64,000 nt of DNA from an uncultured Roseburia sp. (lineage in GTDB: Bacteria > Bacillota > Clostridia > Lachnospirales > Lachnospiraceae), in NCBI GenBank assembly GCA_944380515.1, contig CALWHT010000023.1, positions 1 through 64,000 of the forward strand. Direction: 5' to 3'. The position numbers and the translations under genes are program-made. The notes under the pieces are model-generated. The model saw nothing but the letters and a program-made list of their open reading frames with translations, was not told where the DNA came from and searched no databases. This document shows, piece after piece, positions 39,989 to 50,381 of the stretch (position 1 is the first letter of the stretch; every line of letters starts with the position of its first letter).

Positions 39989-42900
39989 CTAAAATATCAG
40001 CTGCTGCTGTACGACCTCAATCTGCGATGCTATCATGGTTTCCACATCATCTCCACGCAAATGGTCTGCCTTCAGATACTGCATCCCGCTTCGAAGGCTC
40101 GCCGCGATCAGATTCAGCACATAAATATTGTCAAAACGGCTGTAAATGGACTCCCCTCCAAGTCCGGACAGACAAATCAGCTGCGTATTTGTTTTCTTCG
40201 CCATGTCCATCAGCGGCTTAAGCAGATGTGCCGCGTTGGTCTGTGCAAAAGGATTATCCATTAAAAGCACTTTCCCTTCATTCCTGTCTGCAAAAATATC
40301 CGACTCATCACGTCTCATATAATACAGCAGGCTCGTCAAAATAACAAACGCGGATAAAAATCCCTCACCGCCGGAATTTTTTGCCACCTCCGCCCATGTG
40401 ATGGCATACTCCCTGTATTCCTCAATCTTATACAGCCGTATCTGCACATTTCCAATTCCGACCACCGTATCATATAAGCTTTTCGTGGTAATCCGCATGC
40501 CGAAATATTCTTCCGCATTTTCGTTTCTCTCAAAAATTTCAATCGCCTTCTGTGTCAATTCCTCCAGATAATCTTTCAGGCGCATGCGGTAAATACCCTC
40601 ATTTTCCTCCCAGTCCGGAAGTATCAACTTAAGCATTTTGACCGGCTTTTCACGTATCGTAATTGTGGAGCTGCGGTCAATCTGGCCTAAATTATCATGC
40701 ACCTCGTGCAGATAGTCGAATAAAAGCTCTATCATGTTGTCCCGTTCCTGCCAGATAAAGGAAATATCCACCTCCAATTTTTCCATCAGGGAACGGTAGG
40801 ACTGCAGCGTGGTTTCCAGTTGAGCAAGCACCGGTTCCGCATCAGGCGCAAGCTCCAGCAGAACCTCCAGCGGCTTGCGGTAGAAATCCTCCGAAAAGCT
40901 CTCCACCCGAAGCATCTGGTTGATCTCCTTTGCCAGCTTATCGCCTGCAGCGCGGCGCTCTTCCACACCGATTCTGTAGTCTCGCACCAATCTCCCACAG
41001 AATGCATCCAATCCACTGCGCTCCATCTCCGAGAAGTCCTCCTCAAAGGTTTCCTCTTCCCGCTGTGTCAGCTCGGAAAATTCGGCCAGCGCGGTCAAAA
41101 CTGACGCATACATAGACGCACGTTTTTCCAACTCCTCCGTTTCCCTCTTCTTTTCCTCCAGCATATACTCATACTGCCGCAGCTTTCCTTCAAAATCCTC
41201 CGTAACAATCAGCTCCTGCTGCAGCGGTTCACTCTCACCGCACTCATTTCGCATCTGCTGCATTTTCCATTTCAGCTGCTCGGCCAGACAGGCCAGTTCT
41301 TTATCCTCCCGGTTCCAGAGCGTTTCCTTTTCCTCCTTTTTTTCCAGGAATCCCGCAAGCAGCAGCTCCTGATGCTGCTCCTCGCTGCGGCTGTAAACAG
41401 TGCCAGTCCATGCCTCTTCCGAAAGCTGATACTTATTGCCCAGATGCGCAAGATCAGCACGCGCCCTCTCCAGCCGCTTTCCCGTCGCTGCCATTCTCTC
41501 CTCAAGCTCTCTGCGCTCCGCAGAAAAGCTTTGCGTAATCGCCTGATACCGCGCTTCCGCCTCCGTAAGTTCTTCGGGTTTCATGCAAACGGCTGCCGCT
41601 TCCCCTGACACCGTCTGTTCGTTTTCAAACTCCAGATAGCCGCTCCGCTTTTCCGTCAGCATTTTTTTCCGCTCCAGAAGTCCCAGCTCCTGATTGCGCA
41701 GGGTCTCCAGCCGTTGCTCCAGCTTTTCCTGCTGTTGTCGCCTGAGACGTTGACGCTCCTGAATACGTTCCGCCTCTCTCTTGCAGCGCATAAGCTCCGT
41801 CCGTTGCTCCCCGTACTTTTCATATTGGACGCAGAGAGCCAAAAAGTCCTCCTGTCTGCGCGCCAGATATTCCTGCTCCCGCTCCGCCCCGGCAATCCTG
41901 TCTGAAAGGCGGCTCATCTCTGTCTCAAGCGCGGCCAACTCCTCCGCGAGTCTTTTGCCCTCATGCTCAAGCCCGGACAGTTCCTGCTGCGTACGGGAGA
42001 GCGCTTTTTCATTTTCCTGAAAAACCGCTTCCTCAAGTATCTGGCCGCGGACGGTCTCAAGCCGCGCAAAATACTCATCATACTCCTTTTTCTTCTGCGC
42101 AATGCCATTCTTAAGCCGTTCCATCCGGCGTTCTTTCCCCGCCAGCATCTCCTTAAGCGCTTCCTCGTCCAAAAGGTTCTCATTGAAGACTACGTAGAAA
42201 TGTACGCCCGCCATGGCAACCACCGGAGAATGGCCGGCTTCTGAAGCGTCTGTCAGCTCCTCCCGCAGCAGCAGCGGAATCGGAACAGACGTATATACCT
42301 TCTCCCCGCAGGCAGCCAGCTTCTCCATCTCCGCACGGGATAAAATCAGCGCATACGGCAAAAACGGACAGTTCCTTACAAGCGCCGTATTTTCTGCCTC
42401 GCTGTTTCCATTCTTTTTCAGCCACTCCATACCATAAACATAATGAACGCCCAGACCATCCAAAAGCTCCTGAAACTCCTCCGGAAGTTCCAGAACTTTT
42501 CCCTGTGTCAGTCGGATGTACTCGCCGTGTACCTCGTTGTATTCCTTTTCCAGCGCACTTCTGTCACGGTCTGTTTCCTCCAGCTTCCGCTCAGACGCCC
42601 GCTCTATTTTTTCCCGCTGATACAAATCCGTTTCCGGCAAATCCAGATACCGCAGAATGGTCTTGCGCACCCGGGTCTCTTCTTCCAGCGCTTCCTTTTT
42701 CTTCTGCTGCTCAAGCAGCGCATGCCTGCAATCCGAAAGCCGGACGGCCGTTTCCTCCTGTCCGCGTATCAGCGCCCGCCTCCGTTCTTTGGCGGCCTCC
42801 GTCTCCTTTTTCATCTGCACCAGCACACGCTTCTTCTCTGTACACTCTTTCTCGTAAGCGCTCTTTAAAATCTCCAGACTGCCTGCCTCATATTCCCCGA

Positions 42901-44419
42901 GAATATTGCGGGCGAGCTTCTCATCATATCTTTGGTTAAAATGCGACTCCTGCCTGTCAAAAAAGGAAATTTCCGTTTCCTTTTTCTTTATCTGCTCCCG
43001 AATGCGGATGTAATCCTCCCCGAGCCTGCGCTGCTGTTCCTTTTCCTCCGCCAGCCGCGCCCTCTCCTGTGCGGTATTTTCCCTGTTTTGCAAAAGCCCG
43101 TCTTCCGTTTCCCCAAGCTCCCTCTCATAATGGCTCAAAAGCTTCCCGCCCAACAGCCTGCGCTCCGGCTCGAGATCCTGTTCCCGCTGTTTTGCAACCG
43201 CAAGGCTCTCTCTGATATGCGCAAATTCCCGTTGTTCCTCATCCACAAGCTCCTGCTGCTTTGCACAGGCCAGGAGATGAAGCAGCCTTTCCGTCTCCTG
43301 AAGCTGCCGCATGACCGACTCCCGCTCCATTTCAATCATTGCGCGGTTGCCCTGATGAAGCTTTTCCTCCTCCCAAAGCCCATAAATTTCTGCGGAAAGC
43401 TTCTCATAGACTACCTGCGAAATCCGTTGCTTTAACTCCTGAGTCTCCTCGACTGCGCAAGCCTGCTTTCTGTTGTATTCCTCCTGTAATTCCCCCATTC
43501 TGGCATAAAATGCCGCAATGCGGCTCTCCAATGCCTGTACGTTTTCCTCTTTTTCCCGACGCACCAGCGCAATCTGCTGTATGCCCCCGACCTGCTCTTC
43601 AAACCGGCGGATGGTGTCACGCCGCTGAATCTTGGATTGATTATCCCTGTATTGTCTGACATATTTCCCGACAATATTCTGAAACTCCTTCATACGGTTT
43701 CTCTCTTTATTGAGCTTGCTCTCCACCGCCTCCAGAAACCATTTTTCCGTCAGACCTTTTTCATCCCGGCAATCCGCAAATAAATCCGACAAACCGGATT
43801 CCTTCAAATTAACCTTCTTGATGATCGTCTCCCATTCCCGGTAAAAAATCTGATATTCCTCCAGGCGTTCAAAATACTGCCTTGCCTGGGACGCATTTCC
43901 CATATCATAGCAGTAAAACCGCATGGAACGGTCTTTCCTGTACTGCTCGAACAGCTGTCTGCACGCCCCGAAGCTTTTTAACACAATTTCTTTTTTATTT
44001 TTCTCAACCACAGGCAGATGAAAAATATCCTGCATGCAGCGTTCCCGGTATTCACTGATAAAATTTATCATTTCAAGCTCGTCCGCAGATGCCGCATTTT
44101 CCTCTGATATTTCCTGGCTTTTCCGGACCATCATTCCTGTCAGCACATACCCCGCGCCCCCGTCCAGCTTCCATTCCACCAGAATAAAGGTCGGCTTGTT
44201 TGTCGTAAAATAGCTTTTAAACAGCCGGTCCCTGGTATCCCGGTAGCGCTTATGCACAAACGGTGCTGTAAGCATCTGAACAAGCACGGATTTTCCTCCG
44301 CCGTTGCGCAGGGAAAATAAAGTGCTTTCTCCGTTCAGATGAAACACCTCGTCACTGATGCGTATCGCATTGTGGTTATAATTCAGATTAATCAGACGTA
44401 TCGCATTTATTTTACTCAT
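39989..44419 (-). CDS. jetC: Wadjet SMC-like ATPase JetC
   Basis: JetC is the MukB-like motor of the Wadjet plasmid-defense condensin, which extrudes DNA loops until a circular plasmid is recognised. Walker A is RNGGGKS (GGGKS at 40-44). The ABC signature is NSGGEGF (1348-1354) and Walker B is VLLMDNPF (Asp1388). Between them lie about 1000 residues of coiled coil rich in Glu, Arg and Gln. Length 1476 fits large Wadjet SMC proteins. The start is the ATG at 44419 with GGAGG 5 nt upstream, overlapping the jetB stop by 8 nt. The upstream genes jetD, jetA and jetB complete the system. Identification is from motifs and gene set. Confidence 0.9.
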   Translation of the reverse strand: MSKINAIRLINLNYNHNAIRISDEVFHLNGESTLFSLRNGGGKSVLVQMLTAPFVHKRYRDTRDRLFKSYFTTNKPTFILVEWKLDGGAGYVLTGMMVRKSQEISEENAASADELEMINFISEYRERCMQDIFHLPVVEKNKKEIVLKSFGACRQLFEQYRKDRSMRFYCYDMGNASQARQYFERLEEYQIFYREWETIIKKVNLKESGLSDLFADCRDEKGLTEKWFLEAVESKLNKERNRMKEFQNIVGKYVRQYRDNQSKIQRRDTIRRFEEQVGGIQQIALVRREKEENVQALESRIAAFYARMGELQEEYNRKQACAVEETQELKQRISQVVYEKLSAEIYGLWEEEKLHQGNRAMIEMERESVMRQLQETERLLHLLACAKQQELVDEEQREFAHIRESLAVAKQREQDLEPERRLLGGKLLSHYERELGETEDGLLQNRENTAQERARLAEEKEQQRRLGEDYIRIREQIKKKETEISFFDRQESHFNQRYDEKLARNILGEYEAGSLEILKSAYEKECTEKKRVLVQMKKETEAAKERRRALIRGQEETAVRLSDCRHALLEQQKKKEALEEETRVRKTILRYLDLPETDLYQREKIERASERKLEETDRDRSALEKEYNEVHGEYIRLTQGKVLELPEEFQELLDGLGVHYVYGMEWLKKNGNSEAENTALVRNCPFLPYALILSRAEMEKLAACGEKVYTSVPIPLLLREELTDASEAGHSPVVAMAGVHFYVVFNENLLDEEALKEMLAGKERRMERLKNGIAQKKKEYDEYFARLETVRGQILEEAVFQENEKALSRTQQELSGLEHEGKRLAEELAALETEMSRLSDRIAGAEREQEYLARRQEDFLALCVQYEKYGEQRTELMRCKREAERIQERQRLRRQQQEKLEQRLETLRNQELGLLERKKMLTEKRSGYLEFENEQTVSGEAAAVCMKPEELTEAEARYQAITQSFSAERRELEERMAATGKRLERARADLAHLGNKYQLSEEAWTGTVYSRSEEQHQELLLAGFLEKKEEKETLWNREDKELACLAEQLKWKMQQMRNECGESEPLQQELIVTEDFEGKLRQYEYMLEEKKRETEELEKRASMYASVLTALAEFSELTQREEETFEEDFSEMERSGLDAFCGRLVRDYRIGVEERRAAGDKLAKEINQMLRVESFSEDFYRKPLEVLLELAPDAEPVLAQLETTLQSYRSLMEKLEVDISFIWQERDNMIELLFDYLHEVHDNLGQIDRSSTITIREKPVKMLKLILPDWEENEGIYRMRLKDYLEELTQKAIEIFERNENAEEYFGMRITTKSLYDTVVGIGNVQIRLYKIEEYREYAITWAEVAKNSGGEGFLSAFVILTSLLYYMRRDESDIFADRNEGKVLLMDNPFAQTNAAHLLKPLMDMAKKTNTQLICLSGLGGESIYSRFDNIYVLNLIAASLRSGMQYLKADHLRGDDVETMIASQIEVVQQQLIF

Positions 44420-45125
44420 CGCTGCCTCCAAGCATCCGGCGCACTCTGTGATAGTTGTTTTGGTTCAGCAGATTCCAGTCCATAAAATGATCCAGTTTTT
44501 TTGTGGTTTTAATCATTTCGTCCTCCTCCACATACTCTATCAATCCCTGCTTTTGCAGAAAGCTCAGTATATGATGCAGCAGCCCCTCTTTCGTCGTCTT
44601 TGCCTTCGACCCCCTCTCATCCGAGCGCAACGCCTCGTAAGCCTCAAGCATACCCGAAAACGCGGTGCCCGCCGCCCCGTCCGTGTCCTGGCTCTCCCGC
44701 TGCGCTCCCTCCCGCAGTCGTTCGGTAACGCAATTCTGCAGCTCGCCGACCCTCATATAGTCCCGCGCCTTGCTGGTACTGCCCTGCCCGTCAAAAAATT
44801 CCACCAACAGGGTGAGGATCACAAACTGCGAAAGGTAATAATCCCGGTTGGCTGCACCCGATTTACACAGCTCCGCCTTAAGGCGCGCTTTCGAATAGCC
44901 CAGGAAATCATTTTCCTCCCCCGGAATCAGATAAACGACGCCCGCATAGCGCTCAACCATGCACTGCGCCGCCTCCCCCTGGCTTTTCACAAGATTCTGC
45001 ACCTGTTCATTTTCCGTATAAGCCCGGTACAGCCGCTCCTCATCCTCCTCCGACAGCTCATGATACTCCAGCAGGTAATAGAATATCTCCTGCGCTGTGC
45101 GGATATCTTCCATCTCATACGCCAC
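44412..45125 (-). CDS. jetB: Wadjet subunit JetB
   Basis: This 237-residue, mainly helical, acidic protein sits between JetA and JetC and overlaps jetC by 8 nt. JetB is the KITE-type (MukE-like) winged-helix subunit that bridges the kleisin JetA and the JetC heads. The C-terminal part (KEGLLHHILSFLQKQGLIEY followed by VEEDEMIKTTKKLDHFMDW) looks like a winged-helix wing and extension. The name rests mostly on operon position, size and fold impression; the residues alone are not diagnostic to me. Confidence 0.82.
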   Translation of the reverse strand: MAYEMEDIRTAQEIFYYLLEYHELSEEDEERLYRAYTENEQVQNLVKSQGEAAQCMVERYAGVVYLIPGEENDFLGYSKARLKAELCKSGAANRDYYLSQFVILTLLVEFFDGQGSTSKARDYMRVGELQNCVTERLREGAQRESQDTDGAAGTAFSGMLEAYEALRSDERGSKAKTTKEGLLHHILSFLQKQGLIEYVEEDEMIKTTKKLDHFMDWNLLNQNNYHRVRRMLGGSDE

Positions 45126-45146
45126 TGTACGTCCCTCCGTTTCTCC

Positions 45147-46760
45147 CTATGATTCCGTGAGCGCCCGAATCAGCACATTCGAGCACCGGATGCATTTTTC
45201 GCGCCCCTGTTCATCCCTTACCCCGTCAAACACAACTGTATTTCCGTCCTCGATGCGGTAAATTTCCACTCCTTTAAGCGTTTTTAACTCCTGACGCTTT
45301 TCTGTTAAATCCAGCAGCATTTCGTTGAGCTGGAAGCTGTCCGCGCGCTCCGAGAGAAATTCGCTCCGTTCCTTTTTCAGCGCGTCAATACTGATTTCCC
45401 GGGTTTTGATCAGCTCCACCATAATTTCTTTAAATATTTCGACATTTGGGATGAAAAGCCCACGCTCCTGCTCCGTCATCGCATTTTGCAGGGACAACAG
45501 ACTGATCTCTCCCTCCCGCACCGCCCGCGTCACCAGAAAACCCAGGCTCTCCTCATAACTCCGAAGCCTCTCCGCCAGCTTCCTCTCCTGCTCGCGCTCC
45601 CATTCCTCCCCGTCAAAATCCAAAAGCTCTTCATTTTCCTCTCCTTTGCGCACACGGGCCGGCTGCCAGACCTCCAGCGCTTTGTTGAGATTATAAATTT
45701 TTCCGGGCTCCTGGTTAAATAATGGGCGCAGGAAATAGTCCGTATGCGTCAGTCCCCGCGCATCGGAAAGAAGCTTTTCATACACCTCCGTACGAAAGGA
45801 AAAACGTTTAATCAAAGACATTTGGCTAATCTGCTCCAGTTCCTTTGTATACAGGGCCTTCAAATCAAAATGATGATTCAAAATCTTCTGATGTTCATCA
45901 ATTGTCCGTGTCAGGTAGCTTTCAATCGTCCTGAGGTTTTGAAGCGTTTCCTCCTCCCGCGGGGTCAGATGGCGCACGTTGATATTTTCATTCTCCAATT
46001 CCGCCGCGCGGGCTGCAACCATTTCCCGGTAGCTTTGAAACTTCTTTTTTGTGTCGGCAATGGTTTCTAAGTTTTCCGTTAAAATTTCCTGATAATCACT
46101 CACGGAATAGCTGAGCGCATTTCTCCGTATCCTTCCCATCGCCTCCTGAATTTTCTGGAGCTGGATACGCAGGAGATTAAACACATTTTTAATCTCATCC
46201 ACCGCCTTATCATAGCTCTGCTTCTCCAGATGCATTTTAAAAATCATCTCATGGATGGTCAGCTTCATGTTGTTTTCAATTTCAAGTGTCCCCAATAAAA
46301 GGTTATAGCCGTCATCCGTCAGATAATACGAGGTGCGCCTGACTTCAGAATCCACATATACCACACGGTTTGCCACATAGCTGATATTCATGATTTTATA
46401 TGCATTCTGCTCAAACTCAAAGCCGTCAAAATACATGGCCCGGCCCTCATTGGACAAAATGACATTGACGATAAAATCTCCCAGCAGTTTACTGTCCTCA
46501 TAGGACATCGGCTTGCCCAGATACTGTATATTGAGGTTATCAATAAACGCGCCTATGTCGTCCATCGTACAGATTTCTTCCCGCAGCGACTGCTCCATAA
46601 TGTATAAAAGAACCGCAAACAACAGATTTATCTGCTCGTCCAGCTTTTTAAAGCCGTATTTCTGCCAGGTACCCTTCTGGATGCTGTTAGAAATCAGTAC
46701 ACAGTACAATCCGACATTTTTCATCCGTCTGGGAAATTGTTTTAAAAATTCATACTGCAT
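45147..46760 (-). CDS. jetA: Wadjet subunit JetA (kleisin-like)
   Basis: JetA is the kleisin that connects the JetC heads. This 537-residue protein opens with a helical winged-helix-like region (LDEQINLLFAVLLYIMEQSL) and continues with long helices, including a coiled-coil part (about 170-320). The C-terminal region (KGVEIYRIEDGNTVVFDGVR) is beta-rich. It starts 11 nt inside the end of jetD and ends 21 nt before jetB, so the four genes are translationally linked. The call is by gene order and architecture. Confidence 0.83.
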   Translation of the reverse strand: MQYEFLKQFPRRMKNVGLYCVLISNSIQKGTWQKYGFKKLDEQINLLFAVLLYIMEQSLREEICTMDDIGAFIDNLNIQYLGKPMSYEDSKLLGDFIVNVILSNEGRAMYFDGFEFEQNAYKIMNISYVANRVVYVDSEVRRTSYYLTDDGYNLLLGTLEIENNMKLTIHEMIFKMHLEKQSYDKAVDEIKNVFNLLRIQLQKIQEAMGRIRRNALSYSVSDYQEILTENLETIADTKKKFQSYREMVAARAAELENENINVRHLTPREEETLQNLRTIESYLTRTIDEHQKILNHHFDLKALYTKELEQISQMSLIKRFSFRTEVYEKLLSDARGLTHTDYFLRPLFNQEPGKIYNLNKALEVWQPARVRKGEENEELLDFDGEEWEREQERKLAERLRSYEESLGFLVTRAVREGEISLLSLQNAMTEQERGLFIPNVEIFKEIMVELIKTREISIDALKKERSEFLSERADSFQLNEMLLDLTEKRQELKTLKGVEIYRIEDGNTVVFDGVRDEQGREKCIRCSNVLIRALTES

Positions 46761-47790
46761 CTTCCCTGCCCGCTTCCTCTTCGCCGCGCCTTAAGTCCCG
46801 CTCCGTTAAGCACTCCTGCGGTATATAGCGCCCCGCCTTTAATATATCCTTCATCCGTTTTACACACCCGGCGCAAAAATAAGAATAAAAATGCCCCGAG
46901 AGCTCCTGATTTTGCTTTTCCTTCATTTTCGGGAGACGCAGAAGCCAGGATTGCTCCGTTTCCCCACCCATCTCTTTTTGAAGCATTTCCTCATACGCCT
47001 TTGTGAAAGGGCGGATTTCACAACGCCCGGAAAACAAATCCGCCAGGTTTTCATAAATTCCAATACCCTCATAATCCAAATCTCCAAAATAATAAAGCTT
47101 ATTTTGCGGATGTGTCATGTAAGGCTCCACGCAAATCTCAAAATCCAAAAAAGAGCGGAGAATTCCCTTCCCCGCCCCGTAAATTAAGGTACCGATTTCC
47201 ATTCCAAGAATTGCAGAGCCGCCCGAGAGCAGATGGCGTCTCATGGTGTAAAACGTGTCTTTATTTTCCACGATCAAAAGGTTCTGCGGTGTCGCCCGGC
47301 TGCCGGAATAGTATGCAAGCGGCTCGCTTGTCTCATAATAATTCAGATCAGAGGGTTCTATCCCACACCGCTTTAAAATTGTGCCTCCATGCCCTTTTTT
47401 CAGAAATTTTTCCTGCTTCCAAATCGCGTAGCTCCGCTCGTTCACGGAAACCGGTTCCCGCAGCTCGTCCCCGCGGCCGCGCAGAAACGCATCCAGCATC
47501 CGCACATATTGTCTGTCCTTTTCATATTCGGGCAAATGCCTGCGATAGTAGTCCACGGAAATAGCCGGTGTCAGACGGTAGTCCAATTCTTCTTCCAGCT
47601 CACTGTAATCCTTTTGTTCTTCACGAATCCAATATTCCAGGTAAAGCGCGGGTTTCTTTCCGTTTTTTCCGGATGCCTTCACCGGCATAAGCCGCCCGGC
47701 GTCAAGCTCTGAGCGTATGCGCTCATAAAGCTCACTATAGCTTTCGCCGCGCTGCTGCGCTGCAAGTTCCTCCAATTTCACGCGCTTCAT
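46750..47790 (-). CDS. jetD: Wadjet nuclease JetD (TOPRIM)
   Basis: JetD is the topoisomerase VI-like nuclease that cuts plasmid DNA held by the Wadjet condensin. The TOPRIM motifs are visible: Glu175 in NLLIVENKDTF, and Asp237/Asp239 in YYFGDLDYEGIGIYENL. The N-terminal ~160 residues would carry the winged-helix DNA-binding part. GGGAGG lies 5 nt before the ATG. It is the first gene of the operon here, giving the order D-A-B-C, behind a SigA promoter at 47839-47867. Confidence 0.9.
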   Translation of the reverse strand: MKRVKLEELAAQQRGESYSELYERIRSELDAGRLMPVKASGKNGKKPALYLEYWIREEQKDYSELEEELDYRLTPAISVDYYRRHLPEYEKDRQYVRMLDAFLRGRGDELREPVSVNERSYAIWKQEKFLKKGHGGTILKRCGIEPSDLNYYETSEPLAYYSGSRATPQNLLIVENKDTFYTMRRHLLSGGSAILGMEIGTLIYGAGKGILRSFLDFEICVEPYMTHPQNKLYYFGDLDYEGIGIYENLADLFSGRCEIRPFTKAYEEMLQKEMGGETEQSWLLRLPKMKEKQNQELSGHFYSYFCAGCVKRMKDILKAGRYIPQECLTERDLRRGEEEAGREDAV

Positions 47791-47838
47791 GCATACCTCC
47801 CTGCCGGAATATCTTTTATAAACATTCAGTTAGTTATA

Positions 47839-47867
47839 AGTATATATTCAGAGACAGGAAATGGCAA
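47839..47867 (-). promoter_or_regulatory. SigA promoter of jetDABC
   Basis: On the minus strand TTGCCA (47867-47862) is followed after 17 nt by TATACT (47844-47839), each one mismatch from consensus. It starts about 12 nt after the rdrB stop. No terminator is visible before it, so RADAR transcripts may also read into jetD. Confidence 0.68.
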
Positions 47868-47879
47868 ATGTTTTTTTAT

Positions 47880-50381
47880 TTATTCAGGGAGTCGGTGCAT
47901 AAAGCTCTGCTGGTTTCCATGCTCACGCACATCGTCCAGCCATTGGTACACCATTTGTTTTCGATATCCTTCCCTCTCAAGCGCACAGCTCATCAGCGCG
48001 TATTCATTTTCCAACGAAGTATAAAACACTCCCTTGTCATCTGTATTGACAGAAACATGCAGCTGCGGACATTCCTCCAGCTTCTCTGCATCTACTGTCA
48101 GGCCCAAATTGAACATTCTGGTAATGGGGTGCTCCCCATAGTTTTGCATAGCGCTTATCAGGAGATTTGAACTGGGATTCGCCTCAATACTGATTCCAAG
48201 CGCCGCAACCTGATTTTGCATTGCCCTCTGCAGATTTTTGACCCCCTCAATATATAAATCCGAAACCTGAAATACCATTCTTTGATCCCCTTTGTGCCTG
48301 ATATCCGCTGAAAAATGATAATAATATACCAGCAGAGCTGTTTCTTTTCTGACCCTGATTTCACTCCCGTCTGTCAGCTGCTCATTCGCCCAGTGCTCCC
48401 TGAAGTACCGATATGGATTTTCGTATTTTCCTGTTTGATATAAATCCGGATGGTCTCCGCGCAGCTTCCACGCTTCGTAATAGGTATCTATATCATACCA
48501 GACGCACTCCTTATCCATATACGGACTGTACAGAATCCGAAAATACTTCTCATATTCACTGCGCAGGAACCCCTTTAAATTCTCACTCTCTCTGATGTCG
48601 TATTCGATTAGCTTATGATACATCCACACCACGTTATCCAGATAATCCTGGAGGGGCAGACAAATACTGTTGCCTTTTCTCTCGTACCATTTCTGTACAT
48701 CCAGACCGAGAACCGTCGCGTGCCCCAGCCGGTCTCCATTGCGCATATTGAGAAAAAGGATTGCCTCATCCACAGCCCGCAGGCCGTCCGCAAAATCAAG
48801 CCAGTCCTCACCCACATGGTACGTCATTTTCCACTGCATTACCTCAGCCCACAGCGATTGCTTCACCACATGCTGTGTCAGCCACCGGAAAACGGGACCA
48901 AACACCTCCGGCCTGCAGCCGATTTCATTTGAGCACGCGTCGATGCCAAGAACCCTGGCCGCGCTCTCCGGCTCAAGCTCACGGAATTTTATCAGCTGCC
49001 GTGCCGTCTCCTCCAGTCTCCGGCGAAATGCGGCATGGCGGCATTCCGGCAAAAGCCCGCTCTTTTCCTCCGGCAGCTTATCCTCCTTTTTCGGGAAATG
49101 AAACACATAGTAAAAATTACACGGGCTTTCCCTGGGGAAATAATACTCCCGGATAAAGGCATCGTAACAGCTTATCATTTTCCGATTCTCCAACGCCGTC
49201 GGCGCAGGTATTATCCGCAGCTCCAGTGAACGCATATTGCCCGACTCCAGACTCCCAACGACCGCATGCTGCACCATTCTCCGGGTATCCGGCATGTCTG
49301 ATAAAAAAGCGCTTTTTCTTCTGTTGTAGATACTGAAATTTACAAACCCGATATTTTCATTTACCTGAACCAGCTCCTCACGCAGTCTGATTTGGATCAC
49401 CAGATATGCGTAAAACCAGTTTTTCATAATATCCGGAATGGTTTCCCCTGCCACTTTCCCGCACAGCATATGGTACATAAGCTCACGCTCTCCCCAAAAC
49501 TCCCCCTCTATTTTGTTTGCAGCCTGCTTTGTATTCGCATAATCAGTCAGGTTCAGGATTCTCAATGCCTCAATATATCCCTGTACTTTCTCCTTATAAA
49601 GCCAGACAGGCGCATCCTCCGAGAGCATTTCCCTCACATCATCCTCGCGCGGAGCTCCTTTCCAGTCATTTTCCGCCCCGGACTGCATCTGGTAAATATT
49701 AAGAAACAAATATACCCGTATCAGCGCCGCCTGAAAATGCATCCTTTCCAGGGAATCCTCCTGATATTCCGCAGAATAATGCAGACGCGTTTTCCTCCGC
49801 TTCGCGTCAATTTCGCGCAGCGCCGCGGCATAACGGCTATCCGTTAAATCGTTCATCAATTTCAGCCAGATTAATTTAAAAGCAGGCGCAGAGCCAAACA
49901 GATGAAAATGATTGTCGGATATCCCCTTCTGCATGATACGGTTAAGCTGCAGATTATCGTGCCCGATAACCGTATCCCATGCAAATTCCTGCCAGGCCGG
50001 CTGCCCTTTTTCCGTCCTGTATGCCAAAAACGCACAAATCGATAAATCCTCCCCGATAAAGCCCACAAGCTCTCTCCACTCCAACAATTTTTCGTAACGG
50101 CAGATCGGCTCATTTTCCCTCACCAGCAGATAATCCTTCACCAGCTCCTTGAGCGCCCGGAAAACATTCAGCCCATTTTCCCCGCTGCCTTGCCCCAGGG
50201 AATTTTGAAGATAACGGTAAAGCCCTTTTGTCTCGGATTCTGTCAGATGCCGGAGCGTTCCCAACGCGAGCGCGTCAAATTCCTTTTCTGGAAATCTCCG
50301 ATAGTCAAAATCCCCGCAAAGGATATTATGGGAGGAAACCTTCTGGAAATACATGGAAAGAATAATATTTAGATTATTCAT
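47880..50381 (-). CDS. rdrB: RADAR adenosine deaminase RdrB
   Basis: This is a divergent member of the adenosine deaminase family and the effector half of RADAR. Metal and catalytic motifs appear in the right order: HxH in SDNHFHLFGS (His158, His160), YHVGED (His522, Glu525), RLGHAT (His554), EANPSSN (736-739 PSSN), EHP (751-752) and NTDDKG (Asp781, Asp782). Large insertions between the motifs bring it to 833 residues, far longer than housekeeping deaminases (about 340) but as expected for RdrB. RADAR was first described as editing adenosine to inosine in RNA; later work emphasised conversion of ATP to ITP. The start overlaps the rdrA stop by 4 nt. Confidence 0.9.
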   Translation of the reverse strand: MNNLNIILSMYFQKVSSHNILCGDFDYRRFPEKEFDALALGTLRHLTESETKGLYRYLQNSLGQGSGENGLNVFRALKELVKDYLLVRENEPICRYEKLLEWRELVGFIGEDLSICAFLAYRTEKGQPAWQEFAWDTVIGHDNLQLNRIMQKGISDNHFHLFGSAPAFKLIWLKLMNDLTDSRYAAALREIDAKRRKTRLHYSAEYQEDSLERMHFQAALIRVYLFLNIYQMQSGAENDWKGAPREDDVREMLSEDAPVWLYKEKVQGYIEALRILNLTDYANTKQAANKIEGEFWGERELMYHMLCGKVAGETIPDIMKNWFYAYLVIQIRLREELVQVNENIGFVNFSIYNRRKSAFLSDMPDTRRMVQHAVVGSLESGNMRSLELRIIPAPTALENRKMISCYDAFIREYYFPRESPCNFYYVFHFPKKEDKLPEEKSGLLPECRHAAFRRRLEETARQLIKFRELEPESAARVLGIDACSNEIGCRPEVFGPVFRWLTQHVVKQSLWAEVMQWKMTYHVGEDWLDFADGLRAVDEAILFLNMRNGDRLGHATVLGLDVQKWYERKGNSICLPLQDYLDNVVWMYHKLIEYDIRESENLKGFLRSEYEKYFRILYSPYMDKECVWYDIDTYYEAWKLRGDHPDLYQTGKYENPYRYFREHWANEQLTDGSEIRVRKETALLVYYYHFSADIRHKGDQRMVFQVSDLYIEGVKNLQRAMQNQVAALGISIEANPSSNLLISAMQNYGEHPITRMFNLGLTVDAEKLEECPQLHVSVNTDDKGVFYTSLENEYALMSCALEREGYRKQMVYQWLDDVREHGNQQSFMHRLPE

